From assembly GCA_003996215.1 (NCBI GenBank), contig QJPP01005244.1:1-64000 (forward strand): a stretch of DNA of 64,000 bases. The letters are read 5' to 3'. Numbering within the stretch: the first letter of the stretch is position 1; the number at the start of each line of letters is the position of its first letter. The notes beneath the pieces were generated by a model. It was not told the origin of the DNA, did not search any database, and saw nothing but the letters and a program-made list of their open reading frames with translations. This document shows, in pieces, positions 49,011 to 60,614 of the stretch. The translations under genes were made by a program, and so were the position numbers. This DNA comes from Jaltomata sinuosa (Eukaryota > Streptophyta > Magnoliopsida > Solanales > Solanaceae).

Positions 49011-50182
49011 TACTCCAGATATACTCTCAATCCTTACTACACTTTCCCTGAAAGTGGACAGTATAGGGACGAGATTACAAAAGATAGAAACAAATGAGCT
49101 AAGTCAGCAGCATGACTCTAAACATGCGGAGCTAAGTCGATCGGAAGACTCAAAAATTCCAGAGCTAAAAGGAGACGTTGGAAAACTCCCTAAAACCCAT
49201 AACGATTTGTTAAATACAGCTGCAGGTACAAGCAAGGCTGCAGAAAACAAAATAGCTAGCACAAAACCATTTACAAATACCAACCTGAACAAGGTATTTG
49301 AAAAGCCATTTACCCAAAAAAGACAACCCATTGAGATATCAAGTGTTACACCTCAGATATCTACATATGCAAATAGCCTCCATAAAGAAAAGAAGATATA
49401 CAACCACATCACCCAAACTTACATTGAAAATATCCACAAAATACAAACTTTCCTAAACCTCAAACCAAAATCTACCACCACTACAGATAAAACACAAGAC
49501 TATTTAACACAAAAGCTACAAGGATACAACCGGCTGATAGCCCAGCCAAAAACAAATCCAAACTTAGTTAGAACCTGTTATAACTATGGATTACTTAGCA
49601 CCGTATACACCTACAATGGCGAAGAGATAAGTGGAATTCCAGAACTCCACAAAGCTTTCATTACATACAAAAGAATTACAAAGGGAAATTTATTTTTTAT
49701 TAAATTTTATACGGTACCAGCAGAAATATTATATGATGAAATAAAACCCCTAATTCAGGTAGTAAAAATAGGCCTGACTAGGAAAATGATTATACCAGAA
49801 GATATATCGCAACAAGCAGAGATACCAAAAGTTGAGATACCAAATTTTTATGCAAATAAGAGAATAATTGGTATATCAACTATTATCCAAGAATTAGCTA
49901 CAAATTATCTACAAGGCAATGCCATATGGAGTTATTATTCCAGAGACCATCTAATGATCTATGCTAATTCAAGAGAGCTACGACAAGCAGATATGGATGA
50001 AGTCCAGAAATGGATTTTATCTTTATTAAAACCGGAGCTACAACCAACAACTAGAGCCTTGAAGGAAGGATTCATCTCAGAAGAACTACTAATCAGATAT
50101 TGCAAGCTAATTGGCCATAAATACCCAGATCATATATGCTCCAAATGCAACGGAGAAGATAACGTTATTCCAGATGTTCAGC
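48961..50182 (+). CDS. Viral transactivator/viroplasmin-like ORF, viral part (3' end lost)
   Basis: ATG at 48961 overlaps the polymerase ORF by 50 bases in another frame, as usual for caulimovirids. The viral portion is 407 codons without a stop. The N-terminal 120 residues are Ser/Thr/Lys-rich with a short heptad stretch (LSLKVDSIGTRLQKIE); the middle holds TCYNYGLLSTVYTYNGEEIS and KAFITYKRITKGN, in the position of the transactivator domain. A CSKC pair with flanking His (YPDHICSKCNGED) lies near 50140. The call rests mainly on position after RNase H; I do not recognise every domain. The viral reading ends at 50182 and runs on into copia sequence (see findings). Confidence 0.65.
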
Positions 50183-50296
50183 AAAATACTTGGATAGAGA
50201 AGATTGACTCTCAACGTATTTCTTTTAATCTTGTTGAAGATAATAGAGATATGGTTGTTAGAACAATTTCAATTATTCTTCAAGTGGAATATGATC
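50183..50296 (+). repeat. Right copy of the 114-bp perfect direct repeat
   Basis: Identical to 43592-43705. Beyond it the copia reading continues without loss (DPKTYKQAIASRDATFWKDA), so this copy is in the original copia context. Confidence 0.95.
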
Positions 50297-51800
50297 CTAA
50301 AACTTATAAACAAGCTATAGCTTCTAGAGATGCAACTTTTTGGAAAGATGCTATTAAAGATGAAATGAATTCAATAATGTCAAACTACACTTGGGAACAT
50401 GTTGATTTGCCTTCAACTTCTAAACTTATCAATTGTAAGTGGGTCTTTTGAAGAAAGTATCATACTGATAGAACTTTACGTACCTCCAAAGCTCAAAAAG
50501 AAGGAATTGATTATTTTGATACATATGCACTCGTAGTAAAACTAACTTCAATTAGAATATATTTGCTTTAGCATCTATTTACGACTTACATGTTCATTAG
50601 ATGAATGTCAAAATATCATTCTTAAATGGTGATCTCGATGAGGAGGTTTATATGAAACAACCTGAAGGATTTGTTCTATCGAGAGATGAACATAAAGTTT
50701 GTAAGCTTGTCAAGTCATTGTATGAACTAAAACAAGCCCCTAAACAATGGCATAAAAAACTTGATAGAATAATTTTAATTTATCTTCTGAATTTAGACAT
50801 AATATTACTGATAAATGTGTTTATACTAAAATTTATAGTAAATATTTAGTATTTGCTTATTTATATGTTGATGACTTATTAATTGTAAGCAATGATATGA
50901 ATGAAATTATTGAAATGAAGAGGTTTTTATTTTCCTCATTCGAGATGAAGGATCTTGGACAAGTTGATATCATATTGGGTATCATGATTAAAAGAAATAG
51001 TGAGGGATATATGTTGAGTCAATCCCATTACATTGAAAATGTGTAAAATAAATTTAGTCACTTAAACATAAAAGAGGTTAATACCCCTTGTGATCCAAGC
51101 ATCAAGTTAATTAAGAATGAAGGAAGAGTTGTGGCTCAACTTGAATATGCAAGCGCTATTGAAAGTCTTATGTATGCTACACAATACACAAGACCTGACA
51201 TAGCATTTGCAGTTAATAAATTGAGCATATTTACAAGTAATTCAAGTATTGATCATTGAAAAGTCATTGATTGAGTTCTTAATTTTTTTAAGAAAATTAA
51301 AAATTTATGTATTCAATACTCAAAGTTTCCTGCTATTTTAGAAGAATATATTGATGCAAGTTGGATATCAAATTTAGGAGACAACAAATCCACTACTGAT
51401 TGGGTGTTTACCTTGGAAGGAGGTGCAATCTCTTGAAAATTCAAGAAACAAACTTGCATAATACATTCAACCATGGAGTCAGAATTTGTTGCATTAGCAG
51501 AAGCAGAAAAAGAAGTAGAATGGTTGAGGAATTTTCTTTTAGAAATTTCATTAATCTCAAAAGGTGTAAGTTCAATTTTAATATATTGTGATAGTCAAGT
51601 CACTCTAGCTCGAGCTTATAGTAATATATACAATGAAAAGTCAAGATACATAAGTCTTTGACATGATTATGTGAGAAAATTAATTAAAAATAGAATTATC
51701 TTTCTCGCATTTGTGAAGTCAAAAAGTAATTTGATTGATCCATTTACTAAGCCTCTTATGAGGGAGTTAGTGAAAATAAATTCAAATTTAATTGGGATAA
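50297..51800 (+). pseudogene. Copia reverse transcriptase and RNase H remnant
   Basis: RT begins YKQAIASRDATFWKDAIKDE, then NVKISFLNGDLDEEVYMKQP (50602-50661) and SLYELKQAPKQWH. The catalytic YVDD box is at 50864-50875. RNase H: MESEFVALAEAEKEVEWLRN (51473-51532), CDSQVTLA, and LIDPFTKPL near 51740. Stops at 50449, 50571, 51045, 51257 and 51659 and a frameshift near 50790 disable it. Confidence 0.88.
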
Positions 51801-52348
51801 ATTTTTTAAATTAAGTCCACCGATAATGGCAACCCTACCTAACACTATAAAATTAATAGTTTTGAGTTCAAAGGATAATAACAAGTTATTGATACGTGAA
51901 TGTTTTAGTACTTAAGTAAGAGATATACTAGTACTGGTTGTCATAGATTGAAGGGTTGAATTATAATACTCTTAATGAGGTTCAGTTCAAGAAACAAGTG
52001 TCTCAAATATGATAAAGACACTGAAAGAACTTCACCTATATGAACATAGAAGTGATGCCGCTTCGATTGAGAGTTGAAGTTGCTCCCATAAATGTTTATG
52101 AATTTTGAATAGCACATGGACATAAAAGTGCTAAATATATTTGAGTGAGAATCACGAATGAAATATTTATGTGTATAGTGTTACTGATGTTATCACAAGG
52201 AATAGCACGTTCAAGGCTATTATGCTAAGTGAAATTTTGATTTCATCTTGTGACATTGCACTAAGGTACTGTCCAAATCAAAAGATACATTACTTTATGC
52301 ATAGATATAACTTGATTGAGTCATTATTTATATTTAAACAAGTGGGTT
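51801..52348 (+). other. Copia 3' untranslated region
   Basis: Between the end of RNase H and the 3' LTR. No coding feature recognised; a weak purine stretch AACAAGTGGG precedes the LTR. Confidence 0.55.
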
Positions 52349-52765
52349 TGTTAGTAATTATTTAAATAAATAATATTTTAATATTAAATCTTAAATGAAA
52401 GGATGTGTTATTTGAAAGTGTGTCTCTTTTATTGAAAGAATGTTTCTTGTTTGAAAAGTTTTTAACTATTTCTATTTAAACAAATCTAACGTCACTTTGT
52501 AGAGTAACTTTTCTTTCTTTAACCTTCTGCAAAAATACTCTTTTTTTACCAAAATATCAAGTTCCAAACTTTTTGTTTTCCAATAGGATTTCTTCTCTAT
52601 TTGCTTAGTGTAGAAATTCATAGATTTGTCATATTCACTAAAACTATTTGTGTATATTCCCATAACAATCTCACAGAGGAGAAGGAGCAAATATCTTTTT
52701 TTAAAAAGCATTTCATACGTGTTTCAAACCTCCAATTCAGTGTCTATTATTCATATTTCTCTATA
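52349..52765 (+). mobile_element. Copia 3' LTR, truncated
   Basis: TGTTAGTAATTATTTAAATA opens the LTR and it follows the 5' copy until 'tattattcatatttctc', where a (TA)n run at 52765-52782 replaces it. The missing right end explains the lack of a target duplication. Confidence 0.8.
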
Positions 52766-53235
52766 TATATATATATATCAGATTATATTAAAAGTGAAAA
52801 GCCCCAAGTTAAAAGTTGAATTACCATTTTATCCTACACTAAATTAAATTGTTATAAAAAATTTAATTATTTAAATATTAAATAGTAATCCTATCATATT
52901 ATTCTAAATACTAAAAGTGAAAAGACAATATCTATAGAAAGTTTTAGACATTTTTATTATTTTAAAAACTAAATTAGTTACCTTTTTTTGTATTTATTTT
53001 TATATTGCTCCTTCAATTTACTTAACATAATTTATTTATATATAAAAATAAAGTTAGACATAGACAAAATATGTAACACCTCTCTATGATCATTATTCAT
53101 ATTTATCTTCTTCTTTTTTCATTTTGGCTTTTTAAAATTATTTTTTGTTTTTTCTATTATTTTTAAAGTATTTTTGTAACAACATGGAGTGACTCAATAA
53201 TTATTACTCCACTTATTCTTCTCTTAGAGTCTCAC
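52766..53235. other. AT-rich spacer between copia and Gyp-4
   Basis: A (TA)n microsatellite and then about 450 bp of AT-rich DNA with 'aaaagtgaaaag' occurring twice (52790 and 52913). No gene recognised. The last five bases CTCAC are the candidate left target duplication of Gyp-4. Confidence 0.5.
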
Positions 53236-55352
53236 TGTAACACCTCAGAAAATCAGCTTTCTAAGTTTAAAACTCTAAAAAAGTCGAAGTTTTCAGAAAT
53301 CACGGGTCCAAACCACGGACCGTGGTTTGAACCAAGACTAGTGGAATGGAACTGTGGTTTAGACTCTGCAGAAACCAGCCTCTGGTCTGAGACCACGAGT
53401 ACACTCTACGGACCGTAGTTTACTCTACAGACCGTAAAATAGACTCGTGGAACTCAGGTCTGAGATCAATTCTGTTTCCAAGAACCACGAGTGAACATTA
53501 AGGACCGTAGTCTATTCGACGGGTCGTCCTATTGACTCGTAGTTTCTCTCCCGCAGCCTAAATGCTGAGGTCCAAGACGACGACTAGTTCTATGAGTCGT
53601 AGTCTATTCTACGGGTCCGTCCTGTTGACTCGTAGTTTGTCTTCTGCAGCCTGTTCTTTTGGCCAGGAACTATGAATGGAAACCACGAGCCGAAGTTTGG
53701 TCTACGACTCTTGGAATCCATTTGTGGTCCCTGAAAGTTAACTTTTTTTAACTTTTTCCTAATTATGTTCCAGGGATATTTTAGTCATTACCCACCCTTT
53801 TAATTCCTAAATGATGTCGTTATGACTATTTCTAGAAGGGTTTCTACCCCCATTTAGCCTAAGTCTTTCATTATCCTTCATTCATCTACCAAATTGAGAA
53901 AAGAACTCCAAGTCTCAAGTTCTAAGTTCAAGTCTCCTTTTCTTTTCAATTTCAAGTGGGTTAGCTTCAATCAAGGTACGTGGGTATTCAACAATGGGTT
54001 TATTTCACCCTTCTGCCCAAAACTCCTAATTTCTATTTTGATTTCACGAACTTTCAAATTAGGGTTCTTACCCAATTCTTATGGGTTTTGCTATAAATTG
54101 TCTTCTCATGTTTCTATTATGAAAATTATATTAAATTGCATGATTCTGCATGGGTTTTTACATGTGAACTCCTATTTTATGAATTGAAGGCTAATTATGA
54201 TAAATCCTATATGTATGAATTGATTTAAGTAAATTGGGTATTTGACAGCAATGTTTTTCATGGATTTTTAAGCAAGTGCATACCTAGTTCCTATGTTCTA
54301 TGAAAATATATGTTATTATGAAATTGAACTAGAGTCATGCAAGTTTTCAAGTTATGAACTATTATGCAATGCAAGACACCCGATGTGCCATCAATGCTCA
54401 TGAATTATTTCCTAAATCAACATTTGTGAGTAGTATGAAGATCCGGGTTATGAACATGTTTATGAACAAGCTTGACATCTAGATATGTCACATGTATGTG
54501 AGCCTTATGTTATATGTTTTGGGAGTAGTATTTAGCACCCAGCGATGAGGGTTCTAGACAACCCAAGTTCAAAACTACGTTGGCACCGTAGGTTGCCCTC
54601 CGTGGCTTATGAAAGGATCCTTATGACATGGTTCTAACCTTAGCCGATTAGGACAACCTTTTTCAGTGTGGGTGCATGCCACTGGACTCCATGTAGCGCA
54701 ACATGGTTTATGTCGGTTAAGAGAAACTCCCACATGATTATTTTCCAGCTATGAAGTTACATGATACTTTACTTTGAATATTGACTTTACTTCATGTTCT
54801 ATGTCTTATATCTTGGTAATTTCTTATGCTATCTCTTTTTACAAACGAGCTCATCTTAAGCATGTTTTAAGTATGTTTTCATCATAATCATGCTTATCTC
54901 ACATACTCGGTACATCCTATAGTACTGACACATACTTTGCGCTGCATTCTCTTGATGATGCAGATTCAGGTTCCCTCCCTCAAGCACGTGGCTAGAGACC
55001 GCAGGCCGTTCCAGTCAGTGTTGGTGAGCCCTCATTGTTCGAGGGCTAGTTATGATTCTAGCTAGTTTTTGATTATTTACTTTCGTACCTTGAGTTAGCT
55101 AGGGTCTTGTCCTAGCAACTCCTTATGTCATTTGTAGAGGCTTTTCAGACATAGACAATATTCGAGTCTCTTATTTTGGATTGTTTTTTATCTTGACTTA
55201 TCATTTATGTGTTGGGTTACCTAACTTTCTATTTATGCTTCCGCCATGTTTCCTTTATGAATGACTGAGTATGCTATGACCAAGGGTTAACTTGGTACAC
55301 TCGTGGTCCTGGGTCCCGTGTTACGTCCAGTGGGTAGCCTCGGGGCATGACA
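53236..55352 (+). mobile_element. Gyp-4 5' LTR (2117 bp)
   Basis: TGTAACACCTCAG ... CGGGGCATGACA. Its first 500 bp match 63498-64000 with scattered differences. Between 53310 and 53740 (and in the 3' copy) variants of short palindromes such as CCACGGACCGTGG and CTACGGACCGTAG alternate with GACTCGTAGTTT, giving a strong inverted-repeat character. Confidence 0.92.
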
Positions 55353-55356
55353 AACT

Positions 55357-55372
55357 TAGTATCAGAGCCTCA
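55357..55372 (+). other. Primer-binding site of Gyp-4
   Basis: TAGTATCAGAGCCTCA close after the LTR end is a near match to TGGTATCAGAGCC of initiator tRNA-Met. Confidence 0.85.
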
Positions 55373-55562
55373 GGTTCAAGAGTCCTAGGATTGTCTGAAA
55401 GCCGCATCGAGTAGAGTCTCTTTCATGTGTGTGAAACACTCCACACTTATGAGAGGGAAGCTATGATATGTCTTAGAAAAACTTCACTTCTTTCATGATC
55501 ATATCGTGCGATAGAGTTTAACTCTAATATCCCTCTAATCCTTCCTTTGTACATTTCAAATT

Positions 55563-57517
55563 ATGCCTCGACATGCTATGCCTCACCGAGCTGCTCGAAA
55601 GGCTGCTCCTCCAGTTCCATCCCCCAAGGTCACGAATGAGGAGTTTAGGAACGCCATCCATATGATAGCCCAGACCATAGCCGCTCAGGCCAACCAGCCA
55701 GCTCCTATCCCCTCCATCCTCAAGGTGGGATAGCGGCCCGAGTTTGTGATTTTATCTGTATGAACCCACTGGAGTTCTGGGGTTCGAAAGTGAATGAAGA
55801 TCCACTAAATTTTATTGATGAAGTGAAGAAGGTCTTTGATGTGATACAAGTAGGTGGTGTTGATATGGTCGAGCTAGCATCATATCAACTCGAGGATGTA
55901 GCTCATATCTGGTTCATGCAATGAAAGGAAGCTAGAGCTAGGGACGTGTTCCCTATGACTTGGGAGTATTTCGAGAGGGATTTTCTCGACCGGTTCTTTC
56001 CCCAAGAGTTGAGGCAAGCTAAGGCCGAGGAACTTTTGAACTTGAGGCAGGGATCGATGTCAGTCCAGGAGTACAGTTTGAAGTTCACTCAGCTGTCTAG
56101 ATATGCCCCCTCTATATTAGCGGACCCGCATGATCAGATGAGTAAGTTTATCTATGGGGTTTCAGATATGGTGAAGAAGGAGTGTAGGTCTGCTATGTTG
56201 TTGAGTGATATGAATATTTCCAGACTCATGACCCATGCTCACCAGATTGAGGGAGACAAGCTTAGGGAGATGGCTAGGGAGAATAAGAGAGTTAGAGACG
56301 AGGGTTCAGGTTTTGGCCATAAGAGGTCCGGTGGCGGACATTGCTCCTCGTTTCAGAAGAAGTCATCAGGACCCGTTCATTCTTCTACTAGTGCTCCTAC
56401 CCAGGACCCAAGGCCTCGTCATGATCAGACCGGTAGAGGATCTGGTTCCTATTCGTTGTTTCAGGGGAGTGTTGCTAAGAGATCTTCCCACTCTATTTGC
56501 AGCAAATGTGGGAAGAATCACCCGGGAGAGTGTCATTTGGGCACGGGTGCATGCTTTGGGTATGGACAGGCTGGACACATGATTAGATATTTCCCTTCGG
56601 CTAAGAAGGGGCAGGGAGGTAGTAGAGCTCAGTCTGCTCCAGCAGCCCCAGGAGGTCGACCAACCCAGCAGGGCAAGGCTTCTAGTTTTGGTGGTCAGTG
56701 CCAAAACAACCTTTATGCCATGTCCTCTCGTCAGGACCAGGACAGTTCCCCGGATGTTGTCACTGGTATGTTGAAAGTCTTCTCTCTTGATACGTATGAT
56801 TTGTTGGACCCCAGTGCATCCCTATCTTTTGTGACCCCTTATGTAGCATGCAAATTCGATTTTTTTCCTGAATCACTTTTAGAACCCTTTTGTGTGTCTA
56901 CTCGTGTTGGTGAGTCAATCCTAGACAAAAGAATCTACCGAAATTACCCTATCTCAGTCCTTCATAGAGTCACTTCAGTGGATTTAGTAGAGTTGGAGAT
57001 GACTGATTTTGATGCTATTCTTGGTATGGATTGGTTGTATGCTTGGGTTTATTGTCGTACTCTGGTTGTCAGTTTCAAGTTTCCAAATGAACCTGTCTTA
57101 GAGTGGCAAGGTAGTCCCCCATCCTCGAAAGGTCATTTCATATCTTATCTTAAGGCTAGGAAGATGATTTCAAAGGGTTATGTTTATCATATAGTTTGGG
57201 TTATGGACACGAAGTCCAAAACCCCATCTCTTCAGTTTGTTCCTGTTGTGAATGAGTTCCCAGAAGTGTTTCCCAAAGATTTGCCTGGAATCCTTCCTGA
57301 ATGGGAGATCGACTTTGGAATAGATCTTTTTCCAGGTACAAATCCTATCTCTATTCCTCCCTATAGAATGGCTCCCGTGGAACTTAAAGAGTTAAAGGAT
57401 CAGTTGAAGGATCTTCTTGATAAGGGTTTCATCAGGACTAGCATTTCTCCATGGGGTGCCTCGGTTTTGTTTGTACAAAAGAAAGATGGTTCCTTCAGGA
57501 TGTGTATTGACTACCGT
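55563..57517 (+). pseudogene. Gyp-4 gag, protease and RT N-terminus
   Basis: Gag starts MPRHAMPHRAARKAAPP at 55563. A frameshift near 55735 and a TGA at 55922-55924 (in place of the conserved Trp of QW) break it; the frame 55946-57517 is then open. Gag core: DFLDRFFPQELRQAKAEELL. Zinc knuckle decayed: CFGYGQAGHMIRYF has lost the second and last Cys of CCHC. Protease near 56805: LLDPSASLSFVTPYVA, with D-P-S where the family has D-P/T-G/S. RT opens KGFIRTSISPWGASVLFVQK and MCIDYR, where the solo LTR cuts it. Would encode particle protein, protease and polymerase start; now not functional as written. Confidence 0.9.
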
Positions 57518-58069
57518 TGTCACGACCCAACTACCGGGCCATGCGGGCACCTACTCTAATCCACCTAGATAGGAGAACCCTTACCACCCGAACCAACAGG
57601 CAATGCGGAAAAGAAAATAAACCATTAAATAAGTCCCTTAAATACATGAGAAATCCTTTTTACAAATAATTTAGAAAAATAAATGACTTAAAGAATTTGC
57701 GGAAAACATTTACAATATGAAACAACCTCCTCAGAACCTAGTCTAAGATGGTACAAGAGCTTCTACAAGATGAGTATATGACATAAGATGACACAACTCC
57801 CACCATAAAAGGAAACTAGGAGCTGCTGGAAGATCACCGCAATCCTGAACCTGTGAAACATCACCAATCCTGCAACCAGACTATACCAAAATAGGTATAG
57901 CAAGAGTAGAATCAGTATAAACACACCTACTGGTAGGCATCATCGGCTGACCCGAATTCACTCCTACCATCATATAAAAATCAAGATAAAATGCACAAGG
58001 TAAATGCTTCACCACTTTCAACATCACTTTTATTAATCCCCCCTTTCGGAATCGACTATCCTAACCTTT

Positions 58070-58440
58070 AGACTTACCAAGTCGTCGTGTCACCTTGACA
58101 CCTAGACTTCCCAATTCATCTTGACATCTAGACTTCCCAAGTCACCTTGTCACCTAGACTTCCCAAGTCACCTTGACATCTAGACATCCCAAGTCACCTT
58201 GTCACCTAGACTTCCCAAGTCACCTTGACATCTAGACTTTCCAAGTCACCTTGACATCTAGACTTTCCAAGTCACCTTGTCACCTAGACTTCCCAAGTCA
58301 CCTTGACATCTAGACTTCCCAAGTCACCTTGTCACCTAGACTTCCCAAGTTACCTTGACATCTACACTTTCCAAGTCACCTTGACATCTAGACTTCCCAA
58401 GTCACCTTTTCACCTAGACTTTCCACATCACCTCCTTGAC
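58070..58440. repeat. 26-bp minisatellite, about 14 copies, in the solo LTR
   Basis: Unit close to 'gacttcccaagtcacctt' plus 'gacatcta' or 'gtcaccta'; the two variants often alternate, giving a 52-bp higher-order period. Confidence 0.92.
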
Positions 58441-58894
58441 TAGATATTCAGACTTAATATGACTAACTGCTCAACCAAACCACTTGTACCCGTGGTATTA
58501 TTTACCAGTGTCCGGACCCTTCACGGACCTCAAGGACAACTTTCCATCCTGGTTATAACAACCAACAACTACAACCTCAGACTTTTAGTCTTACTCCCAA
58601 TTTACCAATCACATGAAATTCACCTAGCAACCATTGACACATTCAATGACAACAACAGAGTTATATCTAAGTCCTTTTCTAATCCCGAAACCCGGACCCT
58701 CCAAGGATCCTCTAACCACACCTAAGTGTTCAACAGGCTACTCGTTCCACACCAAGACCCACCCTTAACTTATTAACCACAAATAATTTCTGACCGCCAT
58801 TAGTACACTTAATAACAACAATTGTGAACTCATAACCTCTTTTACATAGTCTGGACCCACCCAGATCCCCCTAACACATCTGGGTGTTAACATG

Positions 58895-59215
58895 GAAAAC
58901 CCGGTCTACACCAAGACCAACTAATAACCCACATAATAACCTGGCCTACACCAAGACCAACCGACAACATAATATAACAACCTGGCCTACACCAAGACCA
59001 AACTAACAATATCATATAACAACCCGTCCTACACCAAGACCAAACTCATAATATAATATAACAACCCGACCTACACCAAGACCCAACTCACAATATAATA
59101 TAACAACTCGGCCTACACCAAGACCAAACTCATAATATAATATAACAACCCAGCCTACACCAAGACCAAATAATGATCAACATAATAACCCAATCTACAC
59201 CAAGACCAACTTAAC
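58895..59215. repeat. About 43-bp tandem repeat, seven or eight copies, in the solo LTR
   Basis: 'cctacaccaagaccaa' recurs with 'cataatataatataacaacc' spacers at roughly 42-48 bp intervals. Confidence 0.88.
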
Positions 59216-59349
59216 CAAATATAACAGAATTCCCAACCTCTCACAGACCATAAGCAATTATCGCATTTTAATAAAGTAGCCCGGTCCACTCACAGAACCA
59301 ATAACAATTAATGTAATACAACAGTATCAATGCAATGATGCAATAAAAT

Positions 59350-59500
59350 AAACCCGTACCAGGAATGGTACCCGAGCCAACCGTTAGTATTTCGTACCAA
59401 GCGTGGTAACCAAGCTAACCATTTGTTATACCTGTACCAGGCGTAGTACCCGTGCCAACCGTTAGTATACCTGTACTAGGCGTGGTACCCAAGACAACCA
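59350..59500. repeat. Short repeat array 'taccaggcgtggtacc' in the solo LTR
   Basis: Three to four variants of GTACCAGGCGTGGTACC (itself near-palindromic) each followed by 'gccaaccgttagtat', spaced about 40-60 bp. Confidence 0.8.
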
Positions 59501-60614
59501 AATGTCAATAATCCACAGTTAAAATAATGAACAAAACAACTTGTAAACCAACAAGCAACACACCGTTCAATTCACCAACTATAAAACAGGACCCTTAGAC
59601 ATTCTACACAATTTTTCTAAGTCATGCAATTCACACAAACACTTAGATAAGAGTACAAAATATACAACATTCACAGGAATTCATAAGCCATCACCTACCC
59701 CATTCCGGGTACACTATGAATCGTCAAATCCCGTCCCAAGACTACCCCAGTTCACCCCTTTAAACGTGCAGTTAATTACATTTATTCCTGACCCTCTTTC
59801 TAGGACCAAATACAACCTGGGAAAACCCTTCTCAGCCTTAGAAAACAACCAAACAATTATCCTAATTATACCAATTAGTCTAGAACTTCTGTTTCTTACA
59901 CATTTGTTAATTACTAACCCTTTTCTGGTTCCCCGAACCTTCCGATATTCTAGTTTTTGCATTTTTATCAACAAAATCACACAATTTAAGCAATGCCTAG
60001 AATATCACAATACCTTATTCCAATTCTACTATTTTCAAAGTAATCCAACAACTCAACAACTTCCCTCAGACTTCATGCCCGAAGGCCTTACCAAGGATTC
60101 TCTCTTTCATTCTATACAATAATATGAAAATGAAAGCGGTCAATCTACTATTGGAAGAAACCTAGCCTACCTGGATGCCGAGCAGCTGCAACGGTGCATT
60201 TTTGGCTCTGTGAGTGTATTCCCAGATAAACGATAGTCCTGAAATCTGCTGTTCCGCATCCCTTCAGCCATGACCCCTCCTCCTCAAGATTCTCTAGCCT
60301 TGGAGCAGCCTGGGAGGGTTTTTGGAGGAACCCTCATATGTTTTCCAATTGAGGAGAAGAGACTTTTTAATAAAGTCCCATCTCAGGCTACTGCCTCCCG
60401 TTGCTCCGCTATAGCGGTCTACTCCTCCGCTACAGTGGTTCTGCTGTAGCAGAATAAAATATCGCTATAGCGGAGTAACATCAGCCCGGATTATTTTTGA
60501 AAAATCAGAAATTTTCTATGATGTCACCCTACTTACCCGAATGAACTTTTAACCATTTTCCCCAAAATTATGAAATTAGGAAAAATTAACACAACGACGG
60601 ACCCGGTCGTTACA

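Larger units (their letters stand above)
43706..50182 (+). mobile_element. Endogenous pararetrovirus integrant (Caulimoviridae, Solendovirus-like)
   Basis: 6477 bp of very A-rich DNA with closely packed ORFs in caulimovirid order: coat, movement, protease-RT-RNase H, transactivator-like. It begins with a partial second copy of pol (43706-44026). No tRNA-Met primer site or intergenic promoter is visible, so the circle is not complete. Coding breaks are few: frameshifts near 44320, 45854 and 48155 and one stop at 45097. ORF order and coat coiled-coil resemble tobacco vein clearing virus; genus call is from layout and needs a phylogeny. Confidence 0.88.
38408..52765 (+). mobile_element. Ty1/copia element, decayed, interrupted twice
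   Basis: 5' LTR from 38408, gag from 39211, protease, integrase, RT, RNase H, then the start of a 3' LTR at 52349. Integrase is interrupted at about 40794-42862 and the spacer before RT at 43706-50182 by viral DNA. Frameshifts and stops throughout. Order gag-PR-IN-RT-RH is diagnostic of copia. The 3' LTR is cut off at a (TA)n run. Confidence 0.88.
57518..60614 (-). mobile_element. Solo LTR (3097 bp) splitting the Gyp-4 RT, target duplication ACCGT
   Basis: ACCGT at 57513-57517 and 60615-60619 flank TGTCACGACC ... GGTCGTTACA. On the minus strand the LTR starts TGTAACGACCGGG and ends GGTCGTGACA, so it is inserted in reverse. No internal genes. It carries three tandem-repeat arrays (see below) and CGCTATAGCGG palindromes at about 60408-60475, similar to those in the Gyp-1 LTR. 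Excision in silico rejoins MCIDYR with QLNKVTIKNKYP. Confidence 0.93.

Noticed and set aside
43706..50182. A complete, potentially infectious viral genome
   Set aside because: No intergenic region or primer site seen, pol and coat frames broken, protease active site altered and the last ORF lacks its end.
58070..58440. CRISPR-like array
   Set aside because: Units are contiguous with no unique spacers and lie in a plant LTR; it is a minisatellite.
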